Part shown: positions 51,988-60,451 of the stretch, one piece after another
Numbering within the stretch: the first letter of the stretch is position 1
Layout of the letters: each line of letters begins with the position of its first letter
Assembly: GCA_965226775.1 (NCBI GenBank)
Contig: CBDDEI010000002.1
Span: 1,054,001 to 1,118,000, forward strand
Length of the DNA stretch: 64,000 nt
Reading direction: 5' to 3'
Origin: CBDDEI01 sp965226775
GTDB taxonomy: Bacteria > Chloroflexota > Dehalococcoidia > SHYD01
Notes under the pieces: generated by a model
Told to the model about the DNA's origin: nothing
The model's input: the letters and a program-made list of their open reading frames with translations, nothing else
Database searches by the model: none
Translations under genes and position numbers: made by a program

Positions 51988-53628
51988 CTACTTGTCGAGC
52001 CACACGCCCAGCATCTTGCTACGGCCCGTACCGTAGTCCAGGTGCGGCGCAAAGTTCTTGACGTGTGGATGCCAGAAGATGGCTCCCGAAGTACGATCGA
52101 TGGCGATGCCAATAGCGTTCTCGTTCAAGTGTTTGATTGCACTGCGCAAGATAGCACGGCGCTTGGCGGGATCGCCCTCGGACCGTTGGCTCCGGATCAT
52201 CTCGGTCAGCTCTGGGAAGTCTACATTTGTGTAGTTGGGCCTTTGTCCGGGCACAAAGCTGCCGTAAAGCTGCGCATCAGGGTCAGCCCTGGGGTATTCA
52301 CCGAACCAGTGCATCTGGAAGTCGCTCCTTTTGCGGTCTTCCCCCACTTCAGCACGGGTCCGTCCATCAAGGACGATGCTAATGCCGATCTTCTTCAATT
52401 GCACTTGGAGCAGCGGCACCAGGGTGGCGTCTAACAGGCTGCCCGTGTCATACATGAAGGAGACATCTGCGCCGTTGGCGTAGCCGGCCTCTTCCATGAG
52501 CTTATTGGCCTCTTCAATGCTGTGGGGGAAGATATCCTTGATCTCGTCCTGAGTGAAAAGGTCGGCCCACATATTGGAGCCGGCCAGCGCCCAACCTCTT
52601 CGTCCGCCAATGACCGTGACGAACTCGTCGCGATCGATGGCCCGTGAGATCGCGAGGCGGACTTTGGGGTTGTCTAACGGCGGCCGCTCATAATTCATCA
52701 GGAGGTAACGCGGCCCGCCGAGGTATGGGAAGGAGATGGCTTCTGGATTCCTCCTAGTGACATCAGCGATAGCCTGTCCAACGGAGGTGTGATAGGAATC
52801 GATCTGCTTGGTCTGGAAGGCAGCCTGGGCGGTCGCTTCGTCCTCAATTACAATGAAGCGGACCTCTTCCAAGTGGACATCGTCCGCCTGGAAGGAGGTG
52901 GGGTTTTTCTTAAACACCCAGCGGCTGCCCAGCTGCGTATCCGCCTCGTTCCATTGGAAGGGGCCGGTGCCAAGAATATAGGCGCCAAGACCGCCCTCAA
53001 GGGCGTAAAGCTCAGGGGGGTAGATGGGGTTCAGCTTGGTAGCGGCGTAGTTGGCGAACGGAGCGAAACCACTCTCATAGCGAACCACGACAGTGTACTT
53101 GTCTGGCGCATCAACGCCAGCGATACCGGCATACATGAAGCTGTTCTGGCTAGCCGCCATGCCTTCAAAGTCACCTGTCCTGGAGTGGTACTCGAAGGTC
53201 CACTTCACGTCCGCGGAGGTGAACTCACGGCCACGGAGGGGCGCGCGGTCGGCCCACTTGACGCCCTTGCGGAGGTGGAAAATATAGGTTGTTGCATCCC
53301 GGGTAATCTCCCACTTTTCTGCCAGCTCGGGCAGGAGATCGGTTTGGGTGTAATTGAGGTCCGGATCCGGTTGCGCGTTGAAGCCCAGCAAGGAGTTGTA
53401 GGCTAAGCGCAGCCCATCTGCGTTGTGGGCGGATTGGCCGTTAACGGCCATGTCCCAGTCGGTCATATCTCCCGTGGTGCGGAAGTTGAGCACGCCGCCC
53501 TTCTTGATCCCTATTGCGGCGTCGTCATCGGCCGGGCCGTCACCCGTTTCTAGCTGGCTTAGCTCAGAGCAGGCGAGCGAGAGCATGCTTGCTGCAACTA
53601 GAAGCAATAACGCTCGTGCCTTGATCAT
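51988..53628 (-). CDS. Family 5 ABC-type solute-binding lipoprotein
   Basis: Start at ATG 53628 with AAGGAAGGG upstream (546 residues). A signal peptide ends in the lipobox LSLAC. Motifs of oligopeptide/nickel-type binding proteins are visible: DATTYIFHLRKGVKWADRAP, REFTSADVKWTFEYHSR, LDNPKVRLAISRAIDRDEFV near the hinge and LLQVQLKKIGISIVLDGRTR. Ligands range from peptides to organic acids. No permease or ATPase gene is nearby, so it is an orphan or shares a transporter encoded elsewhere. It is paralogous to the gene at 61575. Confidence 0.9.
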   Translation of the reverse strand: MIKARALLLLVAASMLSLACSELSQLETGDGPADDDAAIGIKKGGVLNFRTTGDMTDWDMAVNGQSAHNADGLRLAYNSLLGFNAQPDPDLNYTQTDLLPELAEKWEITRDATTYIFHLRKGVKWADRAPLRGREFTSADVKWTFEYHSRTGDFEGMAASQNSFMYAGIAGVDAPDKYTVVVRYESGFAPFANYAATKLNPIYPPELYALEGGLGAYILGTGPFQWNEADTQLGSRWVFKKNPTSFQADDVHLEEVRFIVIEDEATAQAAFQTKQIDSYHTSVGQAIADVTRRNPEAISFPYLGGPRYLLMNYERPPLDNPKVRLAISRAIDRDEFVTVIGGRRGWALAGSNMWADLFTQDEIKDIFPHSIEEANKLMEEAGYANGADVSFMYDTGSLLDATLVPLLQVQLKKIGISIVLDGRTRAEVGEDRKRSDFQMHWFGEYPRADPDAQLYGSFVPGQRPNYTNVDFPELTEMIRSQRSEGDPAKRRAILRSAIKHLNENAIGIAIDRTSGAIFWHPHVKNFAPHLDYGTGRSKMLGVWLDK

Positions 53629-53709
53629 TTTCCCTTCCTTTCCCAAACGAGGGATTGGTGATCATAACAATAGTGCGGGTGGAAAAATGTCAGCTATTTA
53701 CTCCTGGAG

Positions 53710-53739
53710 ACATGAGGCTATAACGGAAGCGCCTCATGT
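53710..53739. terminator. Hairpin between oxidoreductase and binding-protein genes
   Basis: ACATGAGGC pairs perfectly with GCCTCATGT around a 12-nt loop. It lies 66 bp past the stop of the minus-strand 53806 gene. No T-run. Confidence 0.4.
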
Positions 53740-53805
53740 TTAGACGGTGGGATGAGCAATGACCCCCTGACTTGAACGGTCATCGGGCGCTGTCTGTTTT
53801 GCGCT

Positions 53806-54837
53806 TTAGGGTAAGGGAAGGTCTACCCATTGGCCTTGGATGGATGATTGCCGCGCTGCTTCCAGAAACTCCATGTTCTTAAGGCCATCTTCAAATGATG
53901 GGACGGCCACTTCCGCCTCTCCCCGGACAAGGCGAACAAACTCCTCCTCCGCTTCCCAGGCACCCTGCCATTCAGGCGGTACGGTGAGGGGCGCAAGCTC
54001 CTTGTCATTGCCGCGCCCGCCCATAACCTCTTCCATGGAGGGGAAGACTAAGGTGCCTCGTTCGCCATAGATTTCGATGCGGCTCTGGCCGAAGCGGGTG
54101 ACATCGGTGTGGGTGAGGGTTACAACTGCGCCGCTTTCCGTCTCTGCAATAACGGTGGTAGATTCCGGGACCACTGCGGGGATCCGTGTGGAATCGGCGC
54201 CGCGGGTGCGCTCCGGTGTGTAGATACGGGCATCCGCCAGCACGCGCGTGGCATCGCCAAACCAAGCGCGAAGGACGTCCCAGTAGAGCCCTAGGTGGTT
54301 TGGATAGCTGAAGAGCACCGGGTCTGAGCGCCGGCCAAAGGGCTTTTCACTATCCACCATCTCTGCAGTCATGTACTGAGCAAACACCTGCCGTACCGTC
54401 CCTGTATAGCCCGTTTGGAGTAGGTGTTTAACGTAGTGCGTGAGAGAGAAGTAGGGGTTTGGCGGGAAGACCATGCCCTTGCGGCCGGTGTCCCGCGCCT
54501 TTCGTGCCATCTCCCTGGCTTCGTCCAGCGTCTTGGCCATGCGGGTCTGTGTCAGCACGTCCTTTCCCGCGTCAAAGGCGGCCACCGCAACATCGCGATG
54601 GATGTACGGCGGGGAGCCGATGAGGACGGCATCCACATCATCCCGCGCGAGGAGCGCTCGCCAGTCGTCGCTGGCCCAGGGAATATCGAACTCCTTCGCG
54701 ACCGCCTGCGCGCTGGCAAGGCTTCGGTTGGCTACGGCTACTATCTCAACGTCCGGGAGCGCTTTAAAGCTAGGGATGCTGCGTCTTTGCGTGAAATTAC
54801 CCGCGCCAATGATGCCAATGCGGACTGTCTTTGCCAT
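53806..54837 (-). CDS. Gfo/Idh/MocA-family oxidoreductase
   Basis: Start at ATG 54837 (343 residues), after AGGTGGG. The N-terminal Rossmann fold begins VRIGIIGAGNFTQRRSIPSF and includes VEIVAVANRSLASAQAVAKE. The signature loop GSPPYIHRDVAVAAFDAGKD takes the place of the usual TPN.H motif, and LTQTRMAKTLDEARE replaces CEKP/VEKP, so the catalytic Lys of that motif is not obvious. The C-terminal part follows the GFO_IDH beta-sheet domain. NAD(P)-dependent oxidation of a cyclic polyol or similar is plausible. It is divergent from the 2-hydroxyacid dehydrogenase. Confidence 0.85.
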   Translation of the reverse strand: MAKTVRIGIIGAGNFTQRRSIPSFKALPDVEIVAVANRSLASAQAVAKEFDIPWASDDWRALLARDDVDAVLIGSPPYIHRDVAVAAFDAGKDVLTQTRMAKTLDEAREMARKARDTGRKGMVFPPNPYFSLTHYVKHLLQTGYTGTVRQVFAQYMTAEMVDSEKPFGRRSDPVLFSYPNHLGLYWDVLRAWFGDATRVLADARIYTPERTRGADSTRIPAVVPESTTVIAETESGAVVTLTHTDVTRFGQSRIEIYGERGTLVFPSMEEVMGGRGNDKELAPLTVPPEWQGAWEAEEEFVRLVRGEAEVAVPSFEDGLKNMEFLEAARQSSIQGQWVDLPLP

Positions 54838-55023
54838 CAACCCACCTCTCTGGTAGCCGCCATTAGTAGACGGTCTGTTCGCCCGTATCTTACGCGTGCT
54901 GTGCCCGTGCTGCAACTCATTGAGCGAGGTTTGTACGGTGCCAGCGGTCATCGTACAATGCCCTCGGATTACTCTAGCTATACTGCGTTGAAGCGCACCG
55001 GTTTAATGAGGAGCGAGGCGACC

Positions 55024-56017
55024 ATGCACGTAGTCATTCCCAATGATTGGAACGATACCTTTGCCGCGTCTGAGGATGTTGCGGCGTTGCGCAAGCGCGC
55101 CACTGTGGATGTTGTGAAGTTGCCGGGGCCGGAGCTGGACGCCGCCCTTGACGGAAGCAGAGGTGACGGTAGGCATCCGGGAGCGGACGCGTTTTGACGC
55201 GGCGCTGCTCAACCGCATGCCCAAGCTGAAGCTCATCGCGCAGATTGGCGGCACCGATACCCCTCACATTGATCTGGCCGCCGCGACCAAGAACGGCGTG
55301 CTGGTGTGCCACACCACGGGCATGGTTAGCCGCCCGCCCAGCACTGCGCCCGGCGGGATGGTAGAGCTGGTCATAGGCATGATCATCGGCGCGCTGCGGG
55401 AGTTTGCCCAGCAAGACCGGATCATCCACGCCGGCGGCTGGCCGGACCATGCGGGCCGGACTATAGAAGGCAAAACCCTCGGTATTGTGGGCCTAGGCAG
55501 AATAGGCGGCGGGGTAGCAAAGGCGGCGCAGTTCTTTGGGATGCGCGTGCTGGCGGCCAGCACAACCATGACACCGGAGCGCGCCCAGCAGGCGGGTGTC
55601 GAGTACGCCACTATGGATGACATGTTTGCACAAGCAGACGTGGTGTCGGTTAGCCTCAAGCTGAATGACGCGACGCGAGGCATGATCACTCGGGCGCATT
55701 TGGAGCGCATGAAGCCGGACGCCATCTTTGTGAACACCTCCCGCGGGCCGGTAGTGGATGAAGCGGCGCTGACCGACGTGCTGCTGAGCGGGCGCATTGG
55801 CGGAGCGGCCCTGGACGTCTATGACGAGGAGCCATTGTCGCCGGACCACCCTCTGCGTAGCTGTGACCGGGCGATGCTGCTTGGGCACTGCGGCTGGGCG
55901 TCCCAGGAAGGCTTTGCACACATGATCCCGTCTATCACAATGGTCATCGACGCGTTCCTCGATGGCGCGCCAGTGAACATGATCAATCCGGAAGCACTGG
56001 AGTCCGCCGTAAGGTAA
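55024..56017 (+). pseudogene. D-2-hydroxyacid dehydrogenase, one-base frameshift near the N-terminus
   Basis: The N-terminal frame starts at ATG 55024 (HVVIPNDWNDTFAASEDVAA), preceded by GAGG, and runs to the TT at 55148-55149. Removing one T lets it continue as ALTEAEVTVGIRERTRFDAA in the second frame, giving about 330 residues. The downstream part is intact: Rossmann GIVGLGRIGGGVAKAAQFFG, catalytic Arg in VNTSRGPVVDEAAL, Glu in DVYDEEPLSPDHP and His in LLGHCGWASQEG. It would reduce 2-keto acids with NADH or the reverse. Otherwise full length, so the break may be an error. Confidence 0.82.
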
Positions 56018-56037
56018 TTTGAGAGCGGAGTTACCTA

Positions 56038-56610
56038 ATGGTGAGCAACAAAGGATTTTCTCCGGCGGCAGCGCTTGGCTTGGTCTTCGTGATGGGGGTC
56101 CTCCTCGTTATGCTGGGGTGTTCAAGCCCGAGCCCTAACCCATCGCCAGGAGCGACATCCGCTACCCAGCCCGCGCAAGAAGGCCACAAGGATGCCTCGT
56201 ACGAAATTGAAGGTAGGAGCATCAAGCTGGCCGATGGGGTTTCAGAAGTCGAGCAGGTCCCGGGCAGCGCTTCCAAATTGATCACCCGCTATTTCGGAAA
56301 CGAGGCGACGGGCGATTTAAGCGGTGATGGAACGCCCGATGTGGCCTTTGTCCTCACGCAGAATCCAGGCGGGAGCGGGACATTCTACTATGTGGTGGTG
56401 GCAGTCCAGACTTCCAGCGGGTACCAGGGGACGAATGCCAAGTTTCTGGGCGACCGAATTGCCCCGCATACAACGGTGATTCGGAACGGACGTCTCATTG
56501 TGAACTACGCTGACCGCAAACCGGGAGATTCGATGGTTGATCGTCCCACAGTGAGCGTTTCCAAGCAGTTCGAAATCGCTAACAACAGGTTGGTTGAGGT
56601 AAGCCCTTAA
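56038..56610 (+). CDS. Exported lipoprotein with a DxDxDG-like repeat segment
   Basis: A 190-residue protein with a signal peptide ending in the lipobox VMLGC near residue 28. After a Pro/Ser linker a beta-rich domain holds GDLSGDGTPDVAFVLTQNPG, an EF-hand/dockerin-like calcium loop as in VCBS-type repeats, and GTFYYVVVAVQTSSGYQG. It is a cell-surface protein of unknown role. It lies 20 bp after the dehydrogenase. Its composition (more Asn, Lys and Ser) differs from its neighbours, and it begins a patch of unrelated small genes. Confidence 0.75.
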   Translation: MVSNKGFSPAAALGLVFVMGVLLVMLGCSSPSPNPSPGATSATQPAQEGHKDASYEIEGRSIKLADGVSEVEQVPGSASKLITRYFGNEATGDLSGDGTPDVAFVLTQNPGGSGTFYYVVVAVQTSSGYQGTNAKFLGDRIAPHTTVIRNGRLIVNYADRKPGDSMVDRPTVSVSKQFEIANNRLVEVSP

Positions 56611-56642
56611 ATGTTCGCTGCGGCATCCGCCGCTGTGAGCGC

Positions 56643-56861
56643 GTGCCTTGGGCTGGCTTCGCCCGCGACGGGGATGGAACGTTCTACGGGGCCCCCAGCT
56701 GTGAATTCAGAGGGAACATCCGTGACGGCAAGGTCCCGTATGGAGACAGATCAGGAGAGCGGACAAGCGTGGGCATAGCCCTGGAATACGAACTGCGGGA
56801 AAGCGCCAACGACTTGGAACTGTTGGCGGTGTTTGAACTGGACAACGAGGATGGCTATTAG
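56643..56861 (+). CDS. Doubtful small ORF or fragment
   Basis: A 72-codon frame with GTG start. The C-terminal part (ALEYELRESANDLELLAVFE) looks protein-like, but the front does not and no ribosome binding site is seen. It may be the tail of a decayed gene. Nothing else is seen in 56611-56970. Confidence 0.22.
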   Translation: MPWAGFARDGDGTFYGAPSCEFRGNIRDGKVPYGDRSGERTSVGIALEYELRESANDLELLAVFELDNEDGY

Positions 56862-56970
56862 GAGGAAGGTTATGTTGAGGGTTTCATAATCGGACTGCTT
56901 GACATAGAGCCGTAGTCAGCCGGAACAACTCGTCAGATTTCAGCAGCTCAGCAGGGAGAGGATGACAGGA

Positions 56971-57534
56971 ATGAATGGACAGCTATTGGATTACTCCGCT
57001 CAAACCAACTCGGGATTAATCGCGGGGGATGACGGCAACCGATATAATTTCGTCGGGGCCGAATGGAAAGACCAAGCCATCCCCAACAGGGGAATGCGGG
57101 TGGATTTCGAGGCGAAGGGCGGCAATGCTGTAGCCATCTACCGTGCTATGTCGGCCTCCGGCGCTGGCGGGATTAGCAGCACTCTTGAGGGCGTGATGGG
57201 ATCCGAGAAGACCAAGGTGGTTGCCGGGCTGCTGGGGATATTCCTTGGCTGGGCTGGCGTCCACAAGTTCTACCTGGGCATCAAGGGGCCCGCAATAATA
57301 CAGCTGGCAGTTGGCGGCGGCGGCTTGGTGTTGGCTATGATTGTGGGCAATACGTTTATGGCTTTGGGGATGTTTGGCGTTGGCGTCTACATTGGGTTAT
57401 TGATGTACGCGGTTGGTTATATTGCTATGATGGCGGCTGGTGTACTTGGGTTGGTGGAAGGCATTATCTACCTGACCAAGTCCGATGAAGACTTCCAGAG
57501 TATCTACGTTACCGGTCAGAAAAAGTGGCTTTAG
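56971..57534 (+). CDS. TM2-domain membrane protein with N-terminal OB-like domain
   Basis: Start at the second ATG (56971), nine bases after GGGAGAGG, giving 187 residues. Residues about 1 to 55 form a cold-shock-like small beta-barrel (GLIAGDDGNRYNFVGAEWKD, then GMRVDFEAKGGNAVAIY). A short linker leads to a TM2 domain with KTKVVAGLLGIFLGWAGVHK and FYLGIKGPAIIQLAVGGGGL, then further membrane helices. TM2 proteins with this N-terminal module occur in many bacteria, without a known role. A strong GC-rich hairpin follows. Confidence 0.82.
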   Translation: MNGQLLDYSAQTNSGLIAGDDGNRYNFVGAEWKDQAIPNRGMRVDFEAKGGNAVAIYRAMSASGAGGISSTLEGVMGSEKTKVVAGLLGIFLGWAGVHKFYLGIKGPAIIQLAVGGGGLVLAMIVGNTFMALGMFGVGVYIGLLMYAVGYIAMMAAGVLGLVEGIIYLTKSDEDFQSIYVTGQKKWL

Positions 57535-57560
57535 TCGGACGCGAGCGGGGTAACTGACAG

Positions 57561-57588
57561 CACCGGGCGCGAAACCCCGCGCCCGGTG
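57561..57588. terminator. GC-rich hairpin after the TM2 gene
   Basis: CACCGGGCGCG pairs perfectly with CGCGCCCGGTG around a 6-nt loop, 26 bp past the stop. No T-run. Confidence 0.55.
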
Positions 57589-57816
57589 TCGCCTTGCGCG
57601 CCGTCCTCGTGCAGGCAACCGGCGCGAACGATGCGGTCGAGGGGCTCATCCTTGGCATCATCACGCTGCAGGCTAGGTGCCGAACTACGCCTTCCAGTAT
57701 CGGGTCCTCAAGCGCTACCTCATAGATGCGGGCTATCCCCTTCCTCCAGATGGCCATAGGCGGGCGATTCTGGGATATTGGCAATAGGCTGAGCGCGTTG
57801 CCCCGCCCGTCATAGT

Positions 57817-57936
57817 ATGGGTAACGAAATGCGCGATTCCTCTTCCCTCCGCGAGCGCGTCCGCCAGGCGCTTGAGCGGACGCAGGGTCACTTCTTCCGC
57901 ACGCAATATGCTGACGGCTTCTGGTGGGCCAGATGA
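57817..57936 (+). pseudogene. Relic of the N-terminus of a squalene-hopene cyclase-like gene
   Basis: A 39-codon open frame ends LERTQGHFFRTQYADGFWWA followed by Arg and stop. The string QYADGFWWA matches the first QW-type motif (Q-x2-DG-x-W) near the N-terminus of squalene-hopene and oxidosqualene cyclases, preceded as usual by an amphipathic helix (RERVRQALERTQ). The rest of a cyclase, normally over 600 residues, is absent, so it is a truncated remnant. The flanks (57589-57816 and 57937-58031) hold no recognisable gene. Short match, moderate certainty. Confidence 0.42.
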
Positions 57937-58031
57937 GACTCGAACCCGCTTTGAAGTTCAGGTTGGCCTTAAGGCACGCGTTTACCTTAACAGCGAATGA
58001 CCTGGCTGCCTAAGACGCTCCTGCCGTTGCG

Positions 58032-59155
58032 CTACGGCACCACGCATGCCCGGACAACGTTCGTCTGACGATTCGTCCACTCCGCCTGCTCAAATCGATG
58101 TCGGCGAGGGCGAACTTGTGAGAGACGAGCTTATCGAAGGGGTAGCGGCCCTGGTTACGTATTAGGAAGTCCAGGATGCGGGGAAGGATACTCGGCTTAT
58201 ACATGGCCGTGCCCACTATGCGCTTACCACGACCACCCAGCAGGCTTCTGGGAGCAAAATCTACGGTTCCGGGCACAAGGTTGCCAATCTCTAGGAAGGT
58301 GCCCAACTGGTTGAGCATTTCGACGCCTTCCAGCAGCAGGGCAGGTATCCCTGCAACCTCCACCACCATGTCTGCGCCCCCATGCAGACGCGTGATCTCT
58401 TGAACCCGGGCAACGCGCGCCTCTGGAGAGTCGAACTCGTTGATGTTGATGGTGTCGGTAGCGCCGAACTCCACGGCCAACTCCAGCCGTTTCTCCTGCT
58501 GGTCGATGGCAATAATCTTGTCTGCACCCATGTCTCGGGCCATAGCGGCGGCGGACAGACCTAGCCCGCCTACGCCTTGGATAACGATGTAGTCGCCCTC
58601 GTGGACGCCCACGGTAGTGAGCCCCTGAGTGACTGTGCCCATAGCGCAGTTCACAGGGACAATCACCTCATCGGGCAACTCGTCGGGGGTCTTCCAGGCC
58701 CAGTGTCGGGGCGGCAGGTAGAAGTAGTCTCCGAATGCGCCGGTGAAGTAAGGGAACTCTCCGGCAGGGCCGCCGCCAAACTTGCGATTAGGGCAAACGT
58801 TGTACTCGCCCCTGCTGCACATGTAGCAGTGATAGCAGGGAAAGAGCTGCATGTAGCACAGGCGGTCACCTTCTTTGAGGGGCCGCCCCAACGAGTCGGT
58901 GGTTACACCAGCGCCCAGCTTGGCGACTATGCCCGTCATCTCATGGCCCATGGTACGCGTGCCCCCGGTCACTCCAGGCCGAGGAGGCGCGCCACGGTTA
59001 TCGCCACGCCAACCATGAAGGTCAGAGCCGCAGATACCGCCCAGCGTTATCTTTACGAGGATAGCCCCCGGTTCCGGGTCGGGCACGTCGAACTCTTCGA
59101 TCACAATTGGATTGCCGTAGCCGCGCCAAGTGGCAGCTCGTCCTTTTTCAGCCAT
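58032..59155 (-). CDS. Zinc-dependent alcohol dehydrogenase, apparent frameshift near the C-terminus
   Basis: A medium-chain dehydrogenase of about 373 residues if corrected. Catalytic zinc ligands lie in GGICGSDLHGW and GHEMTGIVAKLGAG; the structural zinc lobe has CYHCYMCSRGEYNVCPN. NAD binding is by YIVIQGVGGLGLSAAAMARD. The raw frame runs to 58010 with an unnatural basic tail. Adding one T to the TTT at 58092-58094 gives the normal ending FEQAEWTNRQTNVVRACVVP and a stop at 58032. AAAGGAA precedes the ATG. It follows the amidohydrolases on the same strand and may oxidise an alcohol made by the island's hydrolases. Confidence 0.85.
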
Positions 59156-59217
59156 TACCGATTCCTTTCTCGCTTCCGAGATAGTGGTGTAGTGCGGTCC
59201 AGACTTCCCAATCGCAT

Positions 59218-60315
59218 TTAGATGTTCGTAATGCCGTACAGCTCTTTGGCGTTGTCGTAAAGGATGCGCTGCTTTAGCGCCGGCTCCACGTCGGTGCGAT
59301 TCTTGAACACTTCAATAGCATCGACTTCGCTGGAGGGATCGGTGTGGCCGTAATCGGTGCCGATGACGAGGGCCTTATCGCCGCAATACTTGGCGATGTA
59401 GGAGACGTCGTCATTATTCTGGCACGTCACAAAAACGCGGCGGTCATGCCAGAAGTCTTCTGTAATTTTGGGGCCGCGCTCGCCGTCCAGGTCGGCGCGC
59501 TGGACGCACTCATTCTGCACCCACGGCACCCACTGAGCGGCGCTCTCAATAAAGCCCCAGCGAATGTTTGGGAAGAGGTCTGGCAACTTGCTCATGAGCA
59601 GGCCCTGGCATGCGCCCACATCCCAGAGGCGAAAGCGCATCACACCGGAAGCAAGCGGGTCATAGGGCGCGCTCAGCAGGTTGGCAAGATAGGGATTGGC
59701 GTTGGCTATATGAATGCCAACGGCCATGTTTAGGCGGTTGGCCTCCTCATAGATGGGGTAGAAGTAGGGGTCAAACATGAGACGCTCGCCCTCGATAGGA
59801 CGCATGGTGACTGCCGCGGCGCCGTTTTCCTTGGAGTAACGAATCTGCTCTAAGGCATGGGGGATGCTTAGGCCAGAGGGCATGCAGGACCAGATGAGTC
59901 TGCCTTCACTCTGCTTCCAGACATCCGCCATCCAGCGGTTCCAGCCCCAGCAGAGGGCAATCTCGGTATCGGCCCGGTCGGTCGCCTGATCGATAAACAG
60001 TGTGTTGTAGAGCACCTGAACATCAATGCCTAGCTCGTCCATGTGCTTCAGGCGAAGCTGCACATCATCCACGCCGCGGGCAGCCTGGGGGACCTTTACG
60101 TTCCGTCCAAACCGCCTGGAGGTTTCATCCATCTCTATCTCCGTGAGGGTAGGAAAGCGGAACCCACGGATCTTGTTATCTATGATCCACCACTGGACCT
60201 TAGGGTCAGTAGGCGACTGCACAAGCTGGGGCCGGTATTTCTCGTCCGACTTTTCTAGGAACTCCCAGGTGCGCTCGGTTTCTACAACATGGGCGTCAGA
60301 ATCTATCGCAGGCAT
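59218..60315 (-). CDS. Amidohydrolase-family protein, copy A
   Basis: A 365-residue amidohydrolase 2 barrel. The N-terminal metal motif reads AIDSDAHVVETERTWEFL, with Asp in place of the first His of HxH. Other sites are VGIHIANANPYLANL, WGFIESAAQWVPWVQ and VIGTDYGHTDPSSEVDAIEV (acid-base Asp). This variant subgroup is related to ACMSD and 2-pyrone-4,6-dicarboxylate hydrolases. Paralogue of copy B upstream and co-directional with it, 62 bp before the alcohol dehydrogenase. The ribosome binding site is weak. Substrate unknown. Confidence 0.85.
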   Translation of the reverse strand: MPAIDSDAHVVETERTWEFLEKSDEKYRPQLVQSPTDPKVQWWIIDNKIRGFRFPTLTEIEMDETSRRFGRNVKVPQAARGVDDVQLRLKHMDELGIDVQVLYNTLFIDQATDRADTEIALCWGWNRWMADVWKQSEGRLIWSCMPSGLSIPHALEQIRYSKENGAAAVTMRPIEGERLMFDPYFYPIYEEANRLNMAVGIHIANANPYLANLLSAPYDPLASGVMRFRLWDVGACQGLLMSKLPDLFPNIRWGFIESAAQWVPWVQNECVQRADLDGERGPKITEDFWHDRRVFVTCQNNDDVSYIAKYCGDKALVIGTDYGHTDPSSEVDAIEVFKNRTDVEPALKQRILYDNAKELYGITNI

Positions 60316-60451
60316 TTGTTTGCTCGTTTCTTTCGTTATATATAAGCGCTCGCCAGAATTTCCTGTATGCAGTTGGTTGTCTGCTAGCTATCCTGCGCTG
60401 CGTACCCACAATGGTGCACTTGTCGACGTCAGGATAGGTGAACGGTCTGCG

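Noticed and set aside
57509..57784. 91-codon minus-strand frame after the TM2 gene
   Set aside because: It overlaps the TM2 stop and the GC hairpin; the second half looks like out-of-frame sequence.
57923..58043. tRNA-like 3' end (GTTCGAGTCTCAT then CTGGCCCACCA on the minus strand)
   Set aside because: No partner acceptor strand and no anticodon arm could be drawn. The apparent 5' half is a short hairpin at the end of the alcohol dehydrogenase gene. Probably chance similarity.
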